Origin: CAYXAA01 sp964462985
GTDB lineage: Bacteria; Pseudomonadota; Alphaproteobacteria; Rhizobiales; Stappiaceae
Direction: 5' to 3'
Assembly (NCBI GenBank): GCA_964462985.1
Contig: CAYXAA010000053.1
Location: forward strand, 1-24,372
DNA: 24,372 nt
Below the pieces are notes generated by a model that made no database searches, had not been told where the DNA came from, and was given only the letters and a program-made list of their open reading frames with translations. Shown here piece after piece: positions 1 to 7,950 of the stretch. Positions within the stretch are counted from its first letter, which is position 1. Each line of letters starts with the position of its first letter. The translations under genes and the position numbers were made by a program.

Positions 1-568
1 CGTTGGCGCCCGGCTCCACCTTGGCGGTGTAGATCACCGCGCCGATGCCGGTGGTGACGCCGCAGCCGATGTAGCAGATCTTGTCGAAGGGCGCGTCCTC
101 GCGGACCTTGGCCACCGCGATCTCGGGCAGAACGGTGAAGTTCGAGAAGGTCGAGCAGCCCATATAGTGGAACACCTCGCCGCCGTCGCAGGAGAAGCGG
201 GTCGTGCCGTCCGGCATCAGGCCCTGCCCCTGTGTGCTGCGGATCGCGGTGCACAGGTTGGAGCGCTGCGACAGGCACGTCTTGCACTGACGGCATTCGG
301 GCGTATAGAGCGGAATGACGTGGTCACCCGGCTTCACCGACGTCACGCCGGCGCCGACCTCACGGACGATGCCCGCCCCCTCGTGGCCGAGGATCGCCGG
401 AAACTTGCCCTCCGAATCGAGGCCGGACAGCGTGTAGGCGTCGGTATGGCAGACGCCCGTCGCCATGATTTCGACCAGGACCTCGCCGGCCTTGGGGCCC
501 TCGATCTCGACCGTCTCGATTGTGAGCGGCTTATTCGCAGCCCACGCGACCGCTGCACGTGATTTCAC
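1..568 (-). CDS. S-(hydroxymethyl)glutathione dehydrogenase / class III alcohol dehydrogenase (partial, C-terminus off window)
   Basis: This is the N-terminal 189 residues of a zinc-dependent medium-chain alcohol dehydrogenase of class III. The family oxidises S-hydroxymethylglutathione, the spontaneous formaldehyde-glutathione adduct, to S-formylglutathione with NAD+ in the cytoplasm. Visible residues include the catalytic-zinc ligands Cys40 (in GVCHTDAYTLSG), His62 (GHEGAG) and Cys169 (IGCGVTTGIGAV). The structural-zinc cluster Cys92, Cys95, Cys98 and Cys106 is complete. The start is a GTG at 566-568, preceded by a purine-rich ribosome site (GGAAGGAAGAGG). The reading frame is open to the window edge, so roughly half of the usual ~370 residues is missing. 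It is divergent from an operon of PQQ-alcohol-oxidation accessory genes, which fits a role in disposing of aldehyde made in the periplasm. Family assignment is very secure; the physiological link is inferred. Confidence 0.95.
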   Translation of the reverse strand, partial: MKSRAAVAWAANKPLTIETVEIEGPKAGEVLVEIMATGVCHTDAYTLSGLDSEGKFPAILGHEGAGIVREVGAGVTSVKPGDHVIPLYTPECRQCKTCLSQRSNLCTAIRSTQGQGLMPDGTTRFSCDGGEVFHYMGCSTFSNFTVLPEIAVAKVREDAPFDKICYIGCGVTTGIGAVIYTAKVEPGAN

Positions 569-863
569 GGCGGACTATCCTCTTCCTTCCTGGCGGCAGC
601 CAAAGGCGGCAGCTTATTGACGAATAAAGGCAGTTTACGAGATGCGCCAACCGGCGCTCCATAGTCCTATAGTACCTCTTCACCGGACGGGAGCCGGCCG
701 GCCAACGCCGTGCGGCGACGGAAATCCGACATGGATACGGTCCGCAACAGTACCTAATATCTATTTCGATGTGTGCGGTTGTTTGCCATTAGTTGCAATC
801 GGGAGGATCTCGCACGTGTTCATGCGAGACGAAACAACCGACGGAACACCGCCGGGAGGAAGT
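569..863. promoter_or_regulatory. Divergent intergenic region between the glutathione dehydrogenase and the PQQ-accessory operon
   Basis: No credible gene lies in these 295 bases; the frame that continues upstream of the substrate-binding protein has no signal-peptide logic. Visible elements are an AT-rich dyad TTATT-GACG-AATAA at 614-627, tandem ATAGT repeats in ATAGTCCTATAGTACC (661-676), and a seven-base AGTACCT repeated at 671-677 and 749-755. TATAGT and TAATAT (755-760) resemble -10 hexamers but lack good -35 partners, as is common for activator-dependent promoters. Both divergent transcripts must start here. Assignment of any individual box is tentative. Confidence 0.4.
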
Positions 864-2045
864 GTGATCAGAGCCGCCGTTGTCGCCCTGTGCCTGGTGT
901 TCATGGCACTGCCGACCGCAAGGGCGATGGACATTCCCATCGTCTATCTCACACGCGCCGAAGATCCTCGGTTGCCGCTTTCCTTCGTTGATCCGATCGT
1001 CGAAGATCCCGGCGTTTGGGGTGCCCGGCTCGCCCTCGCCGACAACAGCACGACCGGCGGCTTCCTCGGACACAAGTACGAATTGGTCGAGACGGTCGTT
1101 CCCGAGGACGGTGATATCGCCACAGCCTTTACCGAGCACGTCGACGCGGGACGGCGGCTGTTCATCGCCGACCTGCCGCGGGAGGATCTTCTGGCCATCG
1201 CCAACCTGCCGGCGGCAGAAGAAACCCTGATCTTCAACGGCCGCGTCGAGGACGATGACCTGCGCACGGACATCTGCTTCCCGCACGTGTTTCACACGGC
1301 GCTGAGCCGGTCGATGCGCACCGATGCTCTCGTGCAGTTCCTGGTCTGGAAGCGCTGGCCCAACATCTATCTGATGGCGGGCACCCAGCCGCACGACATC
1401 GCTTTCGCCGATGCAGTCCGCCGTTCGGCGGAAAAGTTCGGCGCCCGGGTCGTCTCGGAAGACAGCTACGCCTATTCGCCGATCTCGCGCCGCACCGACA
1501 GCGGACACACCCAGATCCAGACGCAGATGCCGGTGGCAACCCAAAGCGGCGGGTCCTATGACGTGCTGGTCGTTGCCGACGAAAGCGATATCTTCGGCGA
1601 GTACCTGCCATTCAATACCTTTGCGGCGCGGCCGGTCGCCGGCACCCATGGTCTGGTGCCGCTGACCTGGCACCGCGTCAACGAGCAATGGGGCGCCACC
1701 CAATTCCAGGGACGGTTCATCAAGCTCGCCGGCCGCTGGATGGAAGCACGCGACTACGGCGCCTGGCTGGGCGTGCGGTCGATCGGCGAGGCGGTAACCC
1801 GCACGAATTCAGCCGAGCCGGACGCGGTCCGCGCCTTTCTGCGCGGCGAGGAGTTCTCGCTTGGCGGCTTCAAGGGCGTCGGCCTGACATACCGGCCCTG
1901 GAACCAGCAGATGCGGCAGCCGGTGCTGCTCACAGACAAGCGGATTCTCGTCTCGGCCTCGCCGCAGACTGGATTTTTGCACCAGCGCACGCCTCTCGAC
2001 AGCATGGGCTACGACCAGCCCGAGACGCGCTGCTCGCTGCAATGA
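864..2045 (+). CDS. ABC-type substrate-binding protein of the PQQ-dependent alcohol dehydrogenase-associated family
   Basis: A predicted periplasmic protein of 393 residues. It resembles the unusual branched-chain-amino-acid-type substrate-binding proteins (TIGR03863 family) that occur only beside PQQ-dependent alcohol dehydrogenase genes. Their ligand is not established. I chose the GTG at 864 because it gives a compact signal peptide (MIRAAVVALCLVFMALPTARA, then MDIPIVYL) and follows GGGAGGA at 854-860, although the spacing is short. In-frame alternatives are GTG 816, well spaced from GGAGGAT at 802-808, and ATG 822; both add an acidic leader before the same hydrophobic segment. The protein contains two alpha/beta lobes, with typical strands such as PNIYLMAGTQPHDIAFADAV and SYDVLVVADESDIFGEYLP. 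It is followed after 19 bases by the beta-propeller gene, so the two are probably co-transcribed. No ATPase or permease gene accompanies it here. Confidence 0.85.
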   Translation: MIRAAVVALCLVFMALPTARAMDIPIVYLTRAEDPRLPLSFVDPIVEDPGVWGARLALADNSTTGGFLGHKYELVETVVPEDGDIATAFTEHVDAGRRLFIADLPREDLLAIANLPAAEETLIFNGRVEDDDLRTDICFPHVFHTALSRSMRTDALVQFLVWKRWPNIYLMAGTQPHDIAFADAVRRSAEKFGARVVSEDSYAYSPISRRTDSGHTQIQTQMPVATQSGGSYDVLVVADESDIFGEYLPFNTFAARPVAGTHGLVPLTWHRVNEQWGATQFQGRFIKLAGRWMEARDYGAWLGVRSIGEAVTRTNSAEPDAVRAFLRGEEFSLGGFKGVGLTYRPWNQQMRQPVLLTDKRILVSASPQTGFLHQRTPLDSMGYDQPETRCSLQ

Positions 2046-2064
2046 CAACTAGGGGAGGACGCGG

Positions 2065-3045
2065 ATGACAAAGAGAACAGAGGTTCTGCTCGGGCTGCCA
2101 GCCTTCCTCGCGGGAGGGCTGATGCTTGCTGCGGCAGAGGCCGCGACAGTCTATGTCTCCAACGAGAAGGGCAACTCGATCACAATCATCGACGACGAAA
2201 CCTTCGAGGTGACGGGCACCGTCGAGGTCGGCAATCGGCCGCGCGGGATCGCGCTCGGCAAGGACGGCCGCTATCTCTACATCTGCGCCAGTGACGACGA
2301 CCACATCGAGGTTCTCGACACGGAAAGCCTGGAAATCGTCGGCACCCTGCCCTCCGGCCCCGATCCGGAGTTGATGGTGATCTCGCCCGACGGCCGCCGG
2401 ATCTATGCTGCCAACGAAGACGACAACCTGGTCACCGTGGTGGATATCGAGAGCGGCCAGGCCGTGGTCGAGATCCCGGTCGGCGTCGAGCCCGAAGGCA
2501 TGGGCGTCAGTCCCGATGGCGCCATCGTGGTCAATACCTCCGAAACCACGAACATGGCGCACTTCATCGACGTCGAAACGATGGAGATCACGGACAACGT
2601 CCTGGTCGACCAGCGGCCGCGCTTTGCCGAATTCACCTCCGATGGCGCCGAGGTCTGGGTCAGTGCGGAAATCGGCGGCACCGTGAGCGTGATCGACACC
2701 GAGACCAAGGAGATCAAGCACAAGATCACCTTCGAGGTCCCCGGTCTCCAGCCGGAGGCGCTGCAGCCGGTCGGCGTGCGGATCCTCAAGGACCGCAGCA
2801 AGGCTTATGTCGCGCTCGGCCCGGCGAACCGCGTCGCCGTCGTCGACGCCAAGACCTACGAGGTGCTTGACTACATCCTGGTCGGCCAGCGGGTCTGGCA
2901 GCTCGCGTTCACCCCGGACGAGAGCCGGCTCTATTCGACCAACGGTGTCAGCAATGATGTGACCGTGATTGACGTCGCGAGCGACAAGGCTCTCAAGTCG
3001 ATCCCGGTCGGCAGCTTCCCCTGGGGCGTGGCGATCAAGCCGTGA
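2065..3045 (+). CDS. PQQ-dependent catabolism-associated YVTN beta-propeller protein
   Basis: A 326-residue exported protein with a signal peptide of about 26 residues (MTKRTEVLLGLPAFLAGGLM then LAAAEA). About seven repeats of roughly 42 residues follow, of the form VYVSN-x-GNSITIID, LYICASDDDHIEVLDT, IYAANEDDNLVTVVD, and a C-terminal LYSTNGVSNDVTVID. Such YVTN/lactonase-like repeats form a seven-bladed propeller. This sequence matches the subfamily linked to PQQ alcohol catabolism (TIGR03866). Its biochemical role is not known; it lacks obvious lactonase residues that I could point to with confidence. The ATG at 2065 has a good ribosome site (AGGGGAGGA) upstream. It lies between the substrate-binding protein (19-base gap) and a small secreted protein, and is probably part of the same transcript. 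Confidence 0.88.
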   Translation: MTKRTEVLLGLPAFLAGGLMLAAAEAATVYVSNEKGNSITIIDDETFEVTGTVEVGNRPRGIALGKDGRYLYICASDDDHIEVLDTESLEIVGTLPSGPDPELMVISPDGRRIYAANEDDNLVTVVDIESGQAVVEIPVGVEPEGMGVSPDGAIVVNTSETTNMAHFIDVETMEITDNVLVDQRPRFAEFTSDGAEVWVSAEIGGTVSVIDTETKEIKHKITFEVPGLQPEALQPVGVRILKDRSKAYVALGPANRVAVVDAKTYEVLDYILVGQRVWQLAFTPDESRLYSTNGVSNDVTVIDVASDKALKSIPVGSFPWGVAIKP

Positions 3046-3115
3046 CGTGCCAGCCGGGGCGGGATGGGACTTGAAACCAGCGCCAACGATCGTCACGATC
3101 GATACGGAAGAACTC

Positions 3116-3724
3116 ATGTCTGCACTACGCCCCATAGCCCCCCTCGCCTTAGCCGTGGTTGTCACTATGGCCACGGCCGCGACAGCGGCCGGGCAGGACC
3201 CCGACTGGCCCTGCATTCAGCGCCTCGTGCCCCGGATCTCGCCTGCGCAGATCTGGAGCGGCCCGGTGCCCGACCCTGCCAGCTGGGAGGACGATGCCGA
3301 GGTGCGGCGCCTGGCCTCCAAGATCGCGGCGCGCCGGACGCCGATCGAGGAGGCCGACAAGCTCATCGGTGAATTTGCCGAGTCCCTCGGCACGGCAACC
3401 ACTGCGAAGGACAGGCTCGTTGCCCTGTTCGGCCGGACGCTCGAGATCATCAACAACGACCGCGCCTCGCTGATTGCAGGCATAAAGCGCTACACCCAGA
3501 GCCAACGCGCGCTGGCCGAACGCATCCGCGACAGTCAGGTCAAGCTCAGGCAGGAGGGACTCCCCCAGGAGCAGAGCGAAGCGCTCGCCGAGGCCTTGCA
3601 CTGGGAGACCCGGATCTACACCGAACGCGAGCAATCGATGACCTATCTCTGCGAACAGCCCGTGCTGCTGGAGCAGCGTGCCTTTGCGCTCGGAAACGCT
3701 ATCGGCCGACGGCTGGACGAATGA
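3116..3724 (+). CDS. Secreted helical protein of unknown function in the PQQ-accessory operon
   Basis: A 202-residue protein with a clear signal peptide (MSALRPIAPLALAVVVTMAT ending near ATAA, mature start near GQDPDWPC). I do not recognise a named domain. The mature part opens with a DPDWPCIQRLVPRIS motif and then becomes strongly helical, with a predicted coiled-coil stretch around residues 85-175 rich in Arg, Glu and Gln. Only two cysteines remain, in DWPC and TYLC, which could form one disulfide in the periplasm. The start at 3116 was chosen for the signal peptide and the upstream GGAAG; an upstream extension in frame overlaps the beta-propeller gene and is not plausible. It overlaps the next gene by four bases (ATGA), indicating translational coupling. 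Position in the operon suggests a periplasmic role tied to alcohol oxidation; the function is unknown. Confidence 0.75.
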   Translation: MSALRPIAPLALAVVVTMATAATAAGQDPDWPCIQRLVPRISPAQIWSGPVPDPASWEDDAEVRRLASKIAARRTPIEEADKLIGEFAESLGTATTAKDRLVALFGRTLEIINNDRASLIAGIKRYTQSQRALAERIRDSQVKLRQEGLPQEQSEALAEALHWETRIYTEREQSMTYLCEQPVLLEQRAFALGNAIGRRLDE

Positions 3725-4146
3725 CCATGGACCGCATGCCACCCTGCACCCGCCCGCTTCGATCGGCGCCGCACGCGACCGGCGGCAAGCGCCGCGCCGT
3801 CCGATTTGCCGCCCTCCTCGCCGGGATGATCGCGGCCGCCATGCCGCCCGCGGTCGTTCAGGCCAACGATTATCCGACCGAGGCCGTCGCCGACTACGTC
3901 CTTGCCTGCATGGCATCGAACGGCCAGACACCGGACGCGCTCAGGGAATGTTCCTGCAGCATCGATGTGATCGCATCGCTGATCAGCTACGATGACTATG
4001 TCCACGCCGAGACGGTGCTCAGCATGCGTCAGGTCCAGGGCGGCGGCGAGAGGATGGCGATGTTCCGGGAAACGCCCTATGCCCGCAATGCGGTCGACAC
4101 CCTGCGCAAGGCGCAGGTCGAAGCCGAAGTCCGCTGCTTCCGCTGA
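3721..4146 (+). CDS. Small secreted cysteine-containing protein of unknown function
   Basis: A 141-residue protein whose ATG overlaps the stop of the preceding gene as ATGA. A long basic leader and a hydrophobic core (FAALLAGMIAAAMPPAVVQA) give a probable signal peptide, with the mature chain starting near NDYPTEAVADYV. The mature part carries four cysteines: one in VLACMASNGQ, a Cys-Ser-Cys pair in RECSCSIDVIAS, and one in the C-terminal VRCFR. The spacing C-x14-C-x-C plus a terminal Cys suggests two disulfides or a metal or haem site, but no CXXCH haem motif is present. I recognise the DYV-x-ACM-x-SNG / CSCSID / YDDYV-x-AETVL pattern only as a conserved hypothetical sort seen near PQQ alcohol dehydrogenase genes, and do not assign a function. 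In-frame ATGs at 3727 and 3736 are possible starts. Confidence 0.75.
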   Translation: MTMDRMPPCTRPLRSAPHATGGKRRAVRFAALLAGMIAAAMPPAVVQANDYPTEAVADYVLACMASNGQTPDALRECSCSIDVIASLISYDDYVHAETVLSMRQVQGGGERMAMFRETPYARNAVDTLRKAQVEAEVRCFR

Positions 4147-4447
4147 CACGCGGCGGCCCGTGCGCCCGAAGTGCGGCAGCGCAGCCGCGGTCGCAGGCTT
4201 GACACCGTACTGCGGCGGATGGAAACCGATGGGATCACTGGGGGCACGAGGAGAACGGTCCGTCAGCCGTTCGCCAGCGGCTCCCCTAACCCGTATCGGC
4301 GGAGCAATCGATCCACTTTGCGGTGACAAGCGATGCCCGCCTGACCCGGTGGGGAGGTGGCATCAGCATGGGCATGATCAGGCTCCGGACGTTCAGTAGA
4401 ATGCGGCGCGGTCGACCGCTGATCCGGCCGGCTCGATCCAGCGCAGG
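4147..4447 (+). promoter_or_regulatory. Intergenic region before the FIST-kinase operon
   Basis: About 300 bases with no convincing gene. It holds a weak hairpin GAACGG (4253-4258), eight-base loop, CCGTTC (4267-4272), without a T-run, so it is a poor terminator candidate. A perfect -35-like TTGACA sits at 4199-4204, but nothing like a -10 lies 16-18 bases downstream. A promoter for the downstream FIST gene is expected somewhere here on the grounds of the 300-base gap and change of function, but I cannot place it. Confidence 0.3.
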
Positions 4448-5635
4448 ATGATCCAGGTCGTGACCATGCAGCACCTCGACAAGCAGAATGCCGCGCTTGC
4501 TACGCGTCCCATCGTCGCGCGCGCTTGGTCCGAGTCGCGGCAGGCTGCACGCATCGTGGATGATCTCGTATCGGGAATCGCCAAATGCGACCCGACGCTG
4601 ATTGCCACGTTCATCTCCTCGAGCCTGCCGTACGAGCAGGTGGTAGGACCGTTGTCGGAGGCTTTCCCCAACGCGACCCTGGTCGGGTGCACCACCGCCG
4701 GCAGCCTCACCCGCGACGGCTATGCCGCGGGCGGAGCGATTGCGGTCGCCTTCGACCGCGCCGCCTTCACCTTCGAGACCTGCCTGCTCACCGGCCTGCG
4801 CAATTTCTCGGTGGCGCGCGGCTGCGAGTCGATCGAAACCGCGTACTCCCGGCTGTTGCGCGAGCTCGAGCCCGATCGCGCCAACCTGTTCGCGATGCTG
4901 CTGATCGACGGCCTGTCGAAGCGCGAGGAGGAGATCGCCGCCAGCGCCTACGCCGCCTTGGACGAGGTTCCGGTGTTCGGTGCCTCCGCCGGCGACAATC
5001 TGCACTTTGACACCACGCAGATCTTCCACAACGGGCACATTCTTGAGGACTCCGCGCTCGTCGTGATCGGCGCCTCGAACCACCCCCTCGAGGTCTTCAA
5101 GTTCGAACACTTCCGACCCACCGAACAAAAGCTGGTCATCACCTCCGCCGATCCTGACCGCCGGATCGTGCGGACCATCGACGCCGAGCCAGCCGCGGAG
5201 GAATACGCCCGCCTCATTGGCGTCAGCCCCGATGCTTTGACACCGGAGGTGTTTGCCGCCAATCCGCTGCTCGTGCGCATCGACGGCGAATACCACGTCC
5301 GTGCCATCCAGCGCGCCGACGCGGACGGTGCTCTGCACTTCTATTGCGCTGTCGACGAGGGCATCGTCCTGACCCGCGCCTACCCCGAGCACATGCGCGA
5401 CAATCTGATCCAGAACATGGAGCAGATCGCGGAGCGGATCGGCGGGCCGGCCGTCGTGCTTTGCTTCGACTGCATCCTGCGCCGGCTGGAGGCCGAGCGG
5501 CTTGGCCTGACGCGCGATCTGCTGCCGGTGTTCGACCGCTACAACATGATCGGCTTCAACACATACGGCGAACAATATCGCTGGCTACACCTCAGCCAGA
5601 CGCTGACAGGGCTCGCCATCGGAGGGCGGCCGTGA
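4448..5635 (+). CDS. FIST-domain sensor protein, NosP-like
   Basis: A 395-residue soluble protein with FIST N and FIST C domains over almost its whole length. Diagnostic segments are VGCTTAGSL (79-87), DGLSKREE (154-161), VFGASAGD (176-183), VLCFDCILRR (337-346) and NMIGFNTYGEQ (366-376). FIST proteins are sensory input modules. Those encoded next to a NahK/ErcS'-type hybrid kinase in Pseudomonas, Vibrio and Legionella are NosP, a haem protein that binds nitric oxide and modulates the kinase. Here the gene is likewise immediately upstream of such a kinase and overlaps it by four bases (GTGA). No signal peptide or membrane segment is visible, so it should be cytoplasmic. The ribosome site before ATG 4448 is weak (GCAGG), and ATG 4466 is an alternative start. 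FIST identity is secure; haem and NO binding are inferred from context. Confidence 0.92.
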   Translation: MIQVVTMQHLDKQNAALATRPIVARAWSESRQAARIVDDLVSGIAKCDPTLIATFISSSLPYEQVVGPLSEAFPNATLVGCTTAGSLTRDGYAAGGAIAVAFDRAAFTFETCLLTGLRNFSVARGCESIETAYSRLLRELEPDRANLFAMLLIDGLSKREEEIAASAYAALDEVPVFGASAGDNLHFDTTQIFHNGHILEDSALVVIGASNHPLEVFKFEHFRPTEQKLVITSADPDRRIVRTIDAEPAAEEYARLIGVSPDALTPEVFAANPLLVRIDGEYHVRAIQRADADGALHFYCAVDEGIVLTRAYPEHMRDNLIQNMEQIAERIGGPAVVLCFDCILRRLEAERLGLTRDLLPVFDRYNMIGFNTYGEQYRWLHLSQTLTGLAIGGRP

Positions 5636-7950
5636 GAAAGCCCGCCACACCAGACCCCAGCGCCGAAGAGCTCCTGGCCGAGATCGAGGCGCTGCGGCGG
5701 GAAAACGCCAAGCTCAGGACCATCCGCGATGCGCTTGTCCGCCAGGCCGACGGCGGTCACGACCTGTGGGGCAAGGCGCAAAAGCTGTTCCAGCCGGCGG
5801 GAGAAATCGAGCGAAGCGTCGAGAAGCGCATCCAGCGCCTCGCCCAGGCGATGAGCGAGGCCCGCATCGCCCGCCGGCAGCTGCAGCAGGCGATCGATTC
5901 CATCGGCGAAGGCTTCATCCTCTACGATCGCGATGACCGCATTGTGCTGTGCAATCGGCGCTACCGCCAGATCTTCCCCGAGCTCGAGGATCTCCTCGTC
6001 CCCGGGACTCATTTCCAGGACGTGATCAACCGCGCCGCGGCAACCAGCGTCATCGCCGAGGCCGTCACCGACCCGCAGGCCTGGATCGCAGCCAGGGTGG
6101 CCTACCATCGCAGCGACCACTGCCAGTTCGAGCAGCTCCTCAGCGATGGTCGCTGGATCCAGATCAGCGAGCGCGCGACCGATGATGGGGGCAAGGTCAC
6201 CATTGTCAGCGACATCACGCATTTCAAGCGCCTGGAAGAGACTCGTCGCCTCAACCGCACCGCGAGCCAATCCGACCTGCTTGCCACGACCGTTGCCAGC
6301 ATCGCCCAGGGCGTGATGGTGTTCGACAGCCGGTTGATGCTGGTGACCTGGAACTCACAGGCGGCCATGCTGTTGAACCTGCCTTATGTCGACCTGCATG
6401 CCGGGATCCGGTTCGGCCGGCTGCTGCGGCTGGTCTGGCGTCACGGCGGGTCCATGCCGGGTGCACGCTTGCACGACGTCCGCCACTGGGTCCGCGACGT
6501 CAAGAAGCGCTACCCGCTCCGGGTCGAGCTGTCCTATCCGGGCGGCCGGGTCGTCTCGGCGAACTTCCGCAGCATGCCCGACGACGGCTTCGTCGTGACC
6601 ATGACGGATGTCACCCAGCAGATCACCGCGGCAAAACTGCTCGAGCGCAGCAATGAGGAACTCGAGCGCCGGGTCCAGGAGCGGACCAGCGAGCTGGTCC
6701 GCCTCAACGAAATCCTTCAGGACGAGGTCCTGCGTCACGAAAAGACTGCAGCTGCCCTTGAACGCACGCGCAAGGCGGCGGAGGCCGCCAATCTGAGCAA
6801 GACACGCTTCCTCGCCGCGGCCAGTCATGACCTCCTGCAGCCGCTCAACGCGGCACGGCTCTATCTGACGGCGCTCGACACCTCACCGTTCGTGGCGCCC
6901 GGCGGACGCGAGATGGTGGAGAAGATCACGCTGGCCTTTCAGTCGACCGAGGCGATCCTCAGCACCATCCTCGACATCTCCAAGATGGATGCCGGCGGCT
7001 ACCAGCCCAAGGTCACGCTGATTGACACCAGACAACTGTTTCGCAGCCTGGAGGCGGAGTTCGATGCGCTGGCACGGCAGAACAGGATCGAGTTGCGCGT
7101 GGTCAAGTCGTCACTGACGGTGCGCTCGGATGCCCAGCTGCTGCATCGCATCCTGCAGAACCTGCTGTCCAATGCGATCAAGTACACCGAATCAGGCAAG
7201 GTGCTGCTCGGCGCCCGGCGCCGCGGCAATGTCGTGACGATCGAGGTACACGACACCGGCATCGGCATTGCCCCCGAGCATGCCGAAACGATCTTCGAGG
7301 AGTTCAAGCGCGTGGCCCCGGCTTCGCGCTCGGCGCCCGGTCTCGGGCTCGGGCTCGCCATAGTCCGGCGTGCCGCCCACCTGCTTGGGCATGACATTAC
7401 GCTGAGATCGGAAGTCGGCCGCGGGTCGTGTTTCGCAGTCTGCGTGCCTGTTGCGCAGCGCGACGGCACCCAGACGACGGCGTCTGTCGTGCCATTCGAG
7501 GCCGAGCGGACGCCAGCTCGTCCGCCGAATGGCGCGGACGGCCCCGATGGCTGTCTCGTCGTCCTCGAGAACGACGAAACGGTCGCCCAGGCGATGACGA
7601 CCCTGTTCGAACACTGGCAGATGAAGAGCGTGACGGCGCCGTCCTACCCGCAGCTCCTCGACCTCGTGCAGCGTCGGGCCATCGTTCCCCGGGCGATCAT
7701 CGCGGACCTCCATCTAGACGGCGACGTCGACGGCATCGACGCGATCATTCTTCTGCGCGAGCACTTCGGCAGCGACCTGCCGGCGATCCTGATCACCGCC
7801 GACCAGTCCCGCGTCGTCAAGGACCGCGCCCGGAGCCGGCAGATCGAATATTTCGCCAAGCCGGTAAAGCCGGCCCAGCTGCGCGCCTACCTGTTCAATC
7901 TCTCGAACGACGCCTCGGGTTTCGACCTGCCGGCGATGCCGGGCGCCTGA
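5632..7950 (+). CDS. PAS-containing hybrid sensor histidine kinase, NahK/ErcS'-like
   Basis: A 772-residue cytoplasmic hybrid kinase. In order: an N-terminal coiled coil (about 10-40), a PAS domain (about 85-200, SIGEGFILYDRDDRIVLCN), a second PAS domain (about 218-330, SIAQGVMVFDSRLMLVTWN), a coiled-coil linker (about 337-390), and a HisKA domain with phospho-acceptor His399 in FLAAASHDLLQPLNA. The ATPase domain has the N box around 510-514 (LLSNAIKYT), DTGIG at 541-545 and GLGLGLAI at 570-577. A C-terminal receiver has Asp692 (IIADLHLD), Thr722 and Lys743 (FAKPVKP). No transmembrane segment is seen. The GTG start at 5632 overlaps the FIST stop and has an ideal GGAGG six bases upstream. SHDLLQPLNAARLYL is typical of the NahK/ErcS' group, which takes part in PQQ-alcohol-dehydrogenase regulation in Pseudomonas. 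The phosphotransfer partner is not shown by the sequence; the adjacent regulator is the obvious candidate. Confidence 0.93.
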   Translation: MRKPATPDPSAEELLAEIEALRRENAKLRTIRDALVRQADGGHDLWGKAQKLFQPAGEIERSVEKRIQRLAQAMSEARIARRQLQQAIDSIGEGFILYDRDDRIVLCNRRYRQIFPELEDLLVPGTHFQDVINRAAATSVIAEAVTDPQAWIAARVAYHRSDHCQFEQLLSDGRWIQISERATDDGGKVTIVSDITHFKRLEETRRLNRTASQSDLLATTVASIAQGVMVFDSRLMLVTWNSQAAMLLNLPYVDLHAGIRFGRLLRLVWRHGGSMPGARLHDVRHWVRDVKKRYPLRVELSYPGGRVVSANFRSMPDDGFVVTMTDVTQQITAAKLLERSNEELERRVQERTSELVRLNEILQDEVLRHEKTAAALERTRKAAEAANLSKTRFLAAASHDLLQPLNAARLYLTALDTSPFVAPGGREMVEKITLAFQSTEAILSTILDISKMDAGGYQPKVTLIDTRQLFRSLEAEFDALARQNRIELRVVKSSLTVRSDAQLLHRILQNLLSNAIKYTESGKVLLGARRRGNVVTIEVHDTGIGIAPEHAETIFEEFKRVAPASRSAPGLGLGLAIVRRAAHLLGHDITLRSEVGRGSCFAVCVPVAQRDGTQTTASVVPFEAERTPARPPNGADGPDGCLVVLENDETVAQAMTTLFEHWQMKSVTAPSYPQLLDLVQRRAIVPRAIIADLHLDGDVDGIDAIILLREHFGSDLPAILITADQSRVVKDRARSRQIEYFAKPVKPAQLRAYLFNLSNDASGFDLPAMPGA

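Noticed and set aside
642..863. 74-codon extension of the PQQ-associated binding protein
   Set aside because: It bypasses the signal peptide start and crosses the divergent promoter region.
1930..3216. 428-codon open frame on the - strand
   Set aside because: Antisense to the beta-propeller gene; the His/Asp-rich repeat pattern mirrors the propeller repeats.
4199..4227. TTGACA as a promoter for the FIST gene
   Set aside because: The -35 is perfect, but no acceptable -10 hexamer lies 16-18 bases downstream.
4286..5575. 429-codon open frame on the - strand
   Set aside because: Antisense to the FIST gene; no recognisable domain or ribosome site.
5344..5631. N-terminal extension of the hybrid kinase
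   Set aside because: It would lie inside the FIST gene; the GTG at 5632 has an ideal ribosome site and a four-base stop-start overlap.
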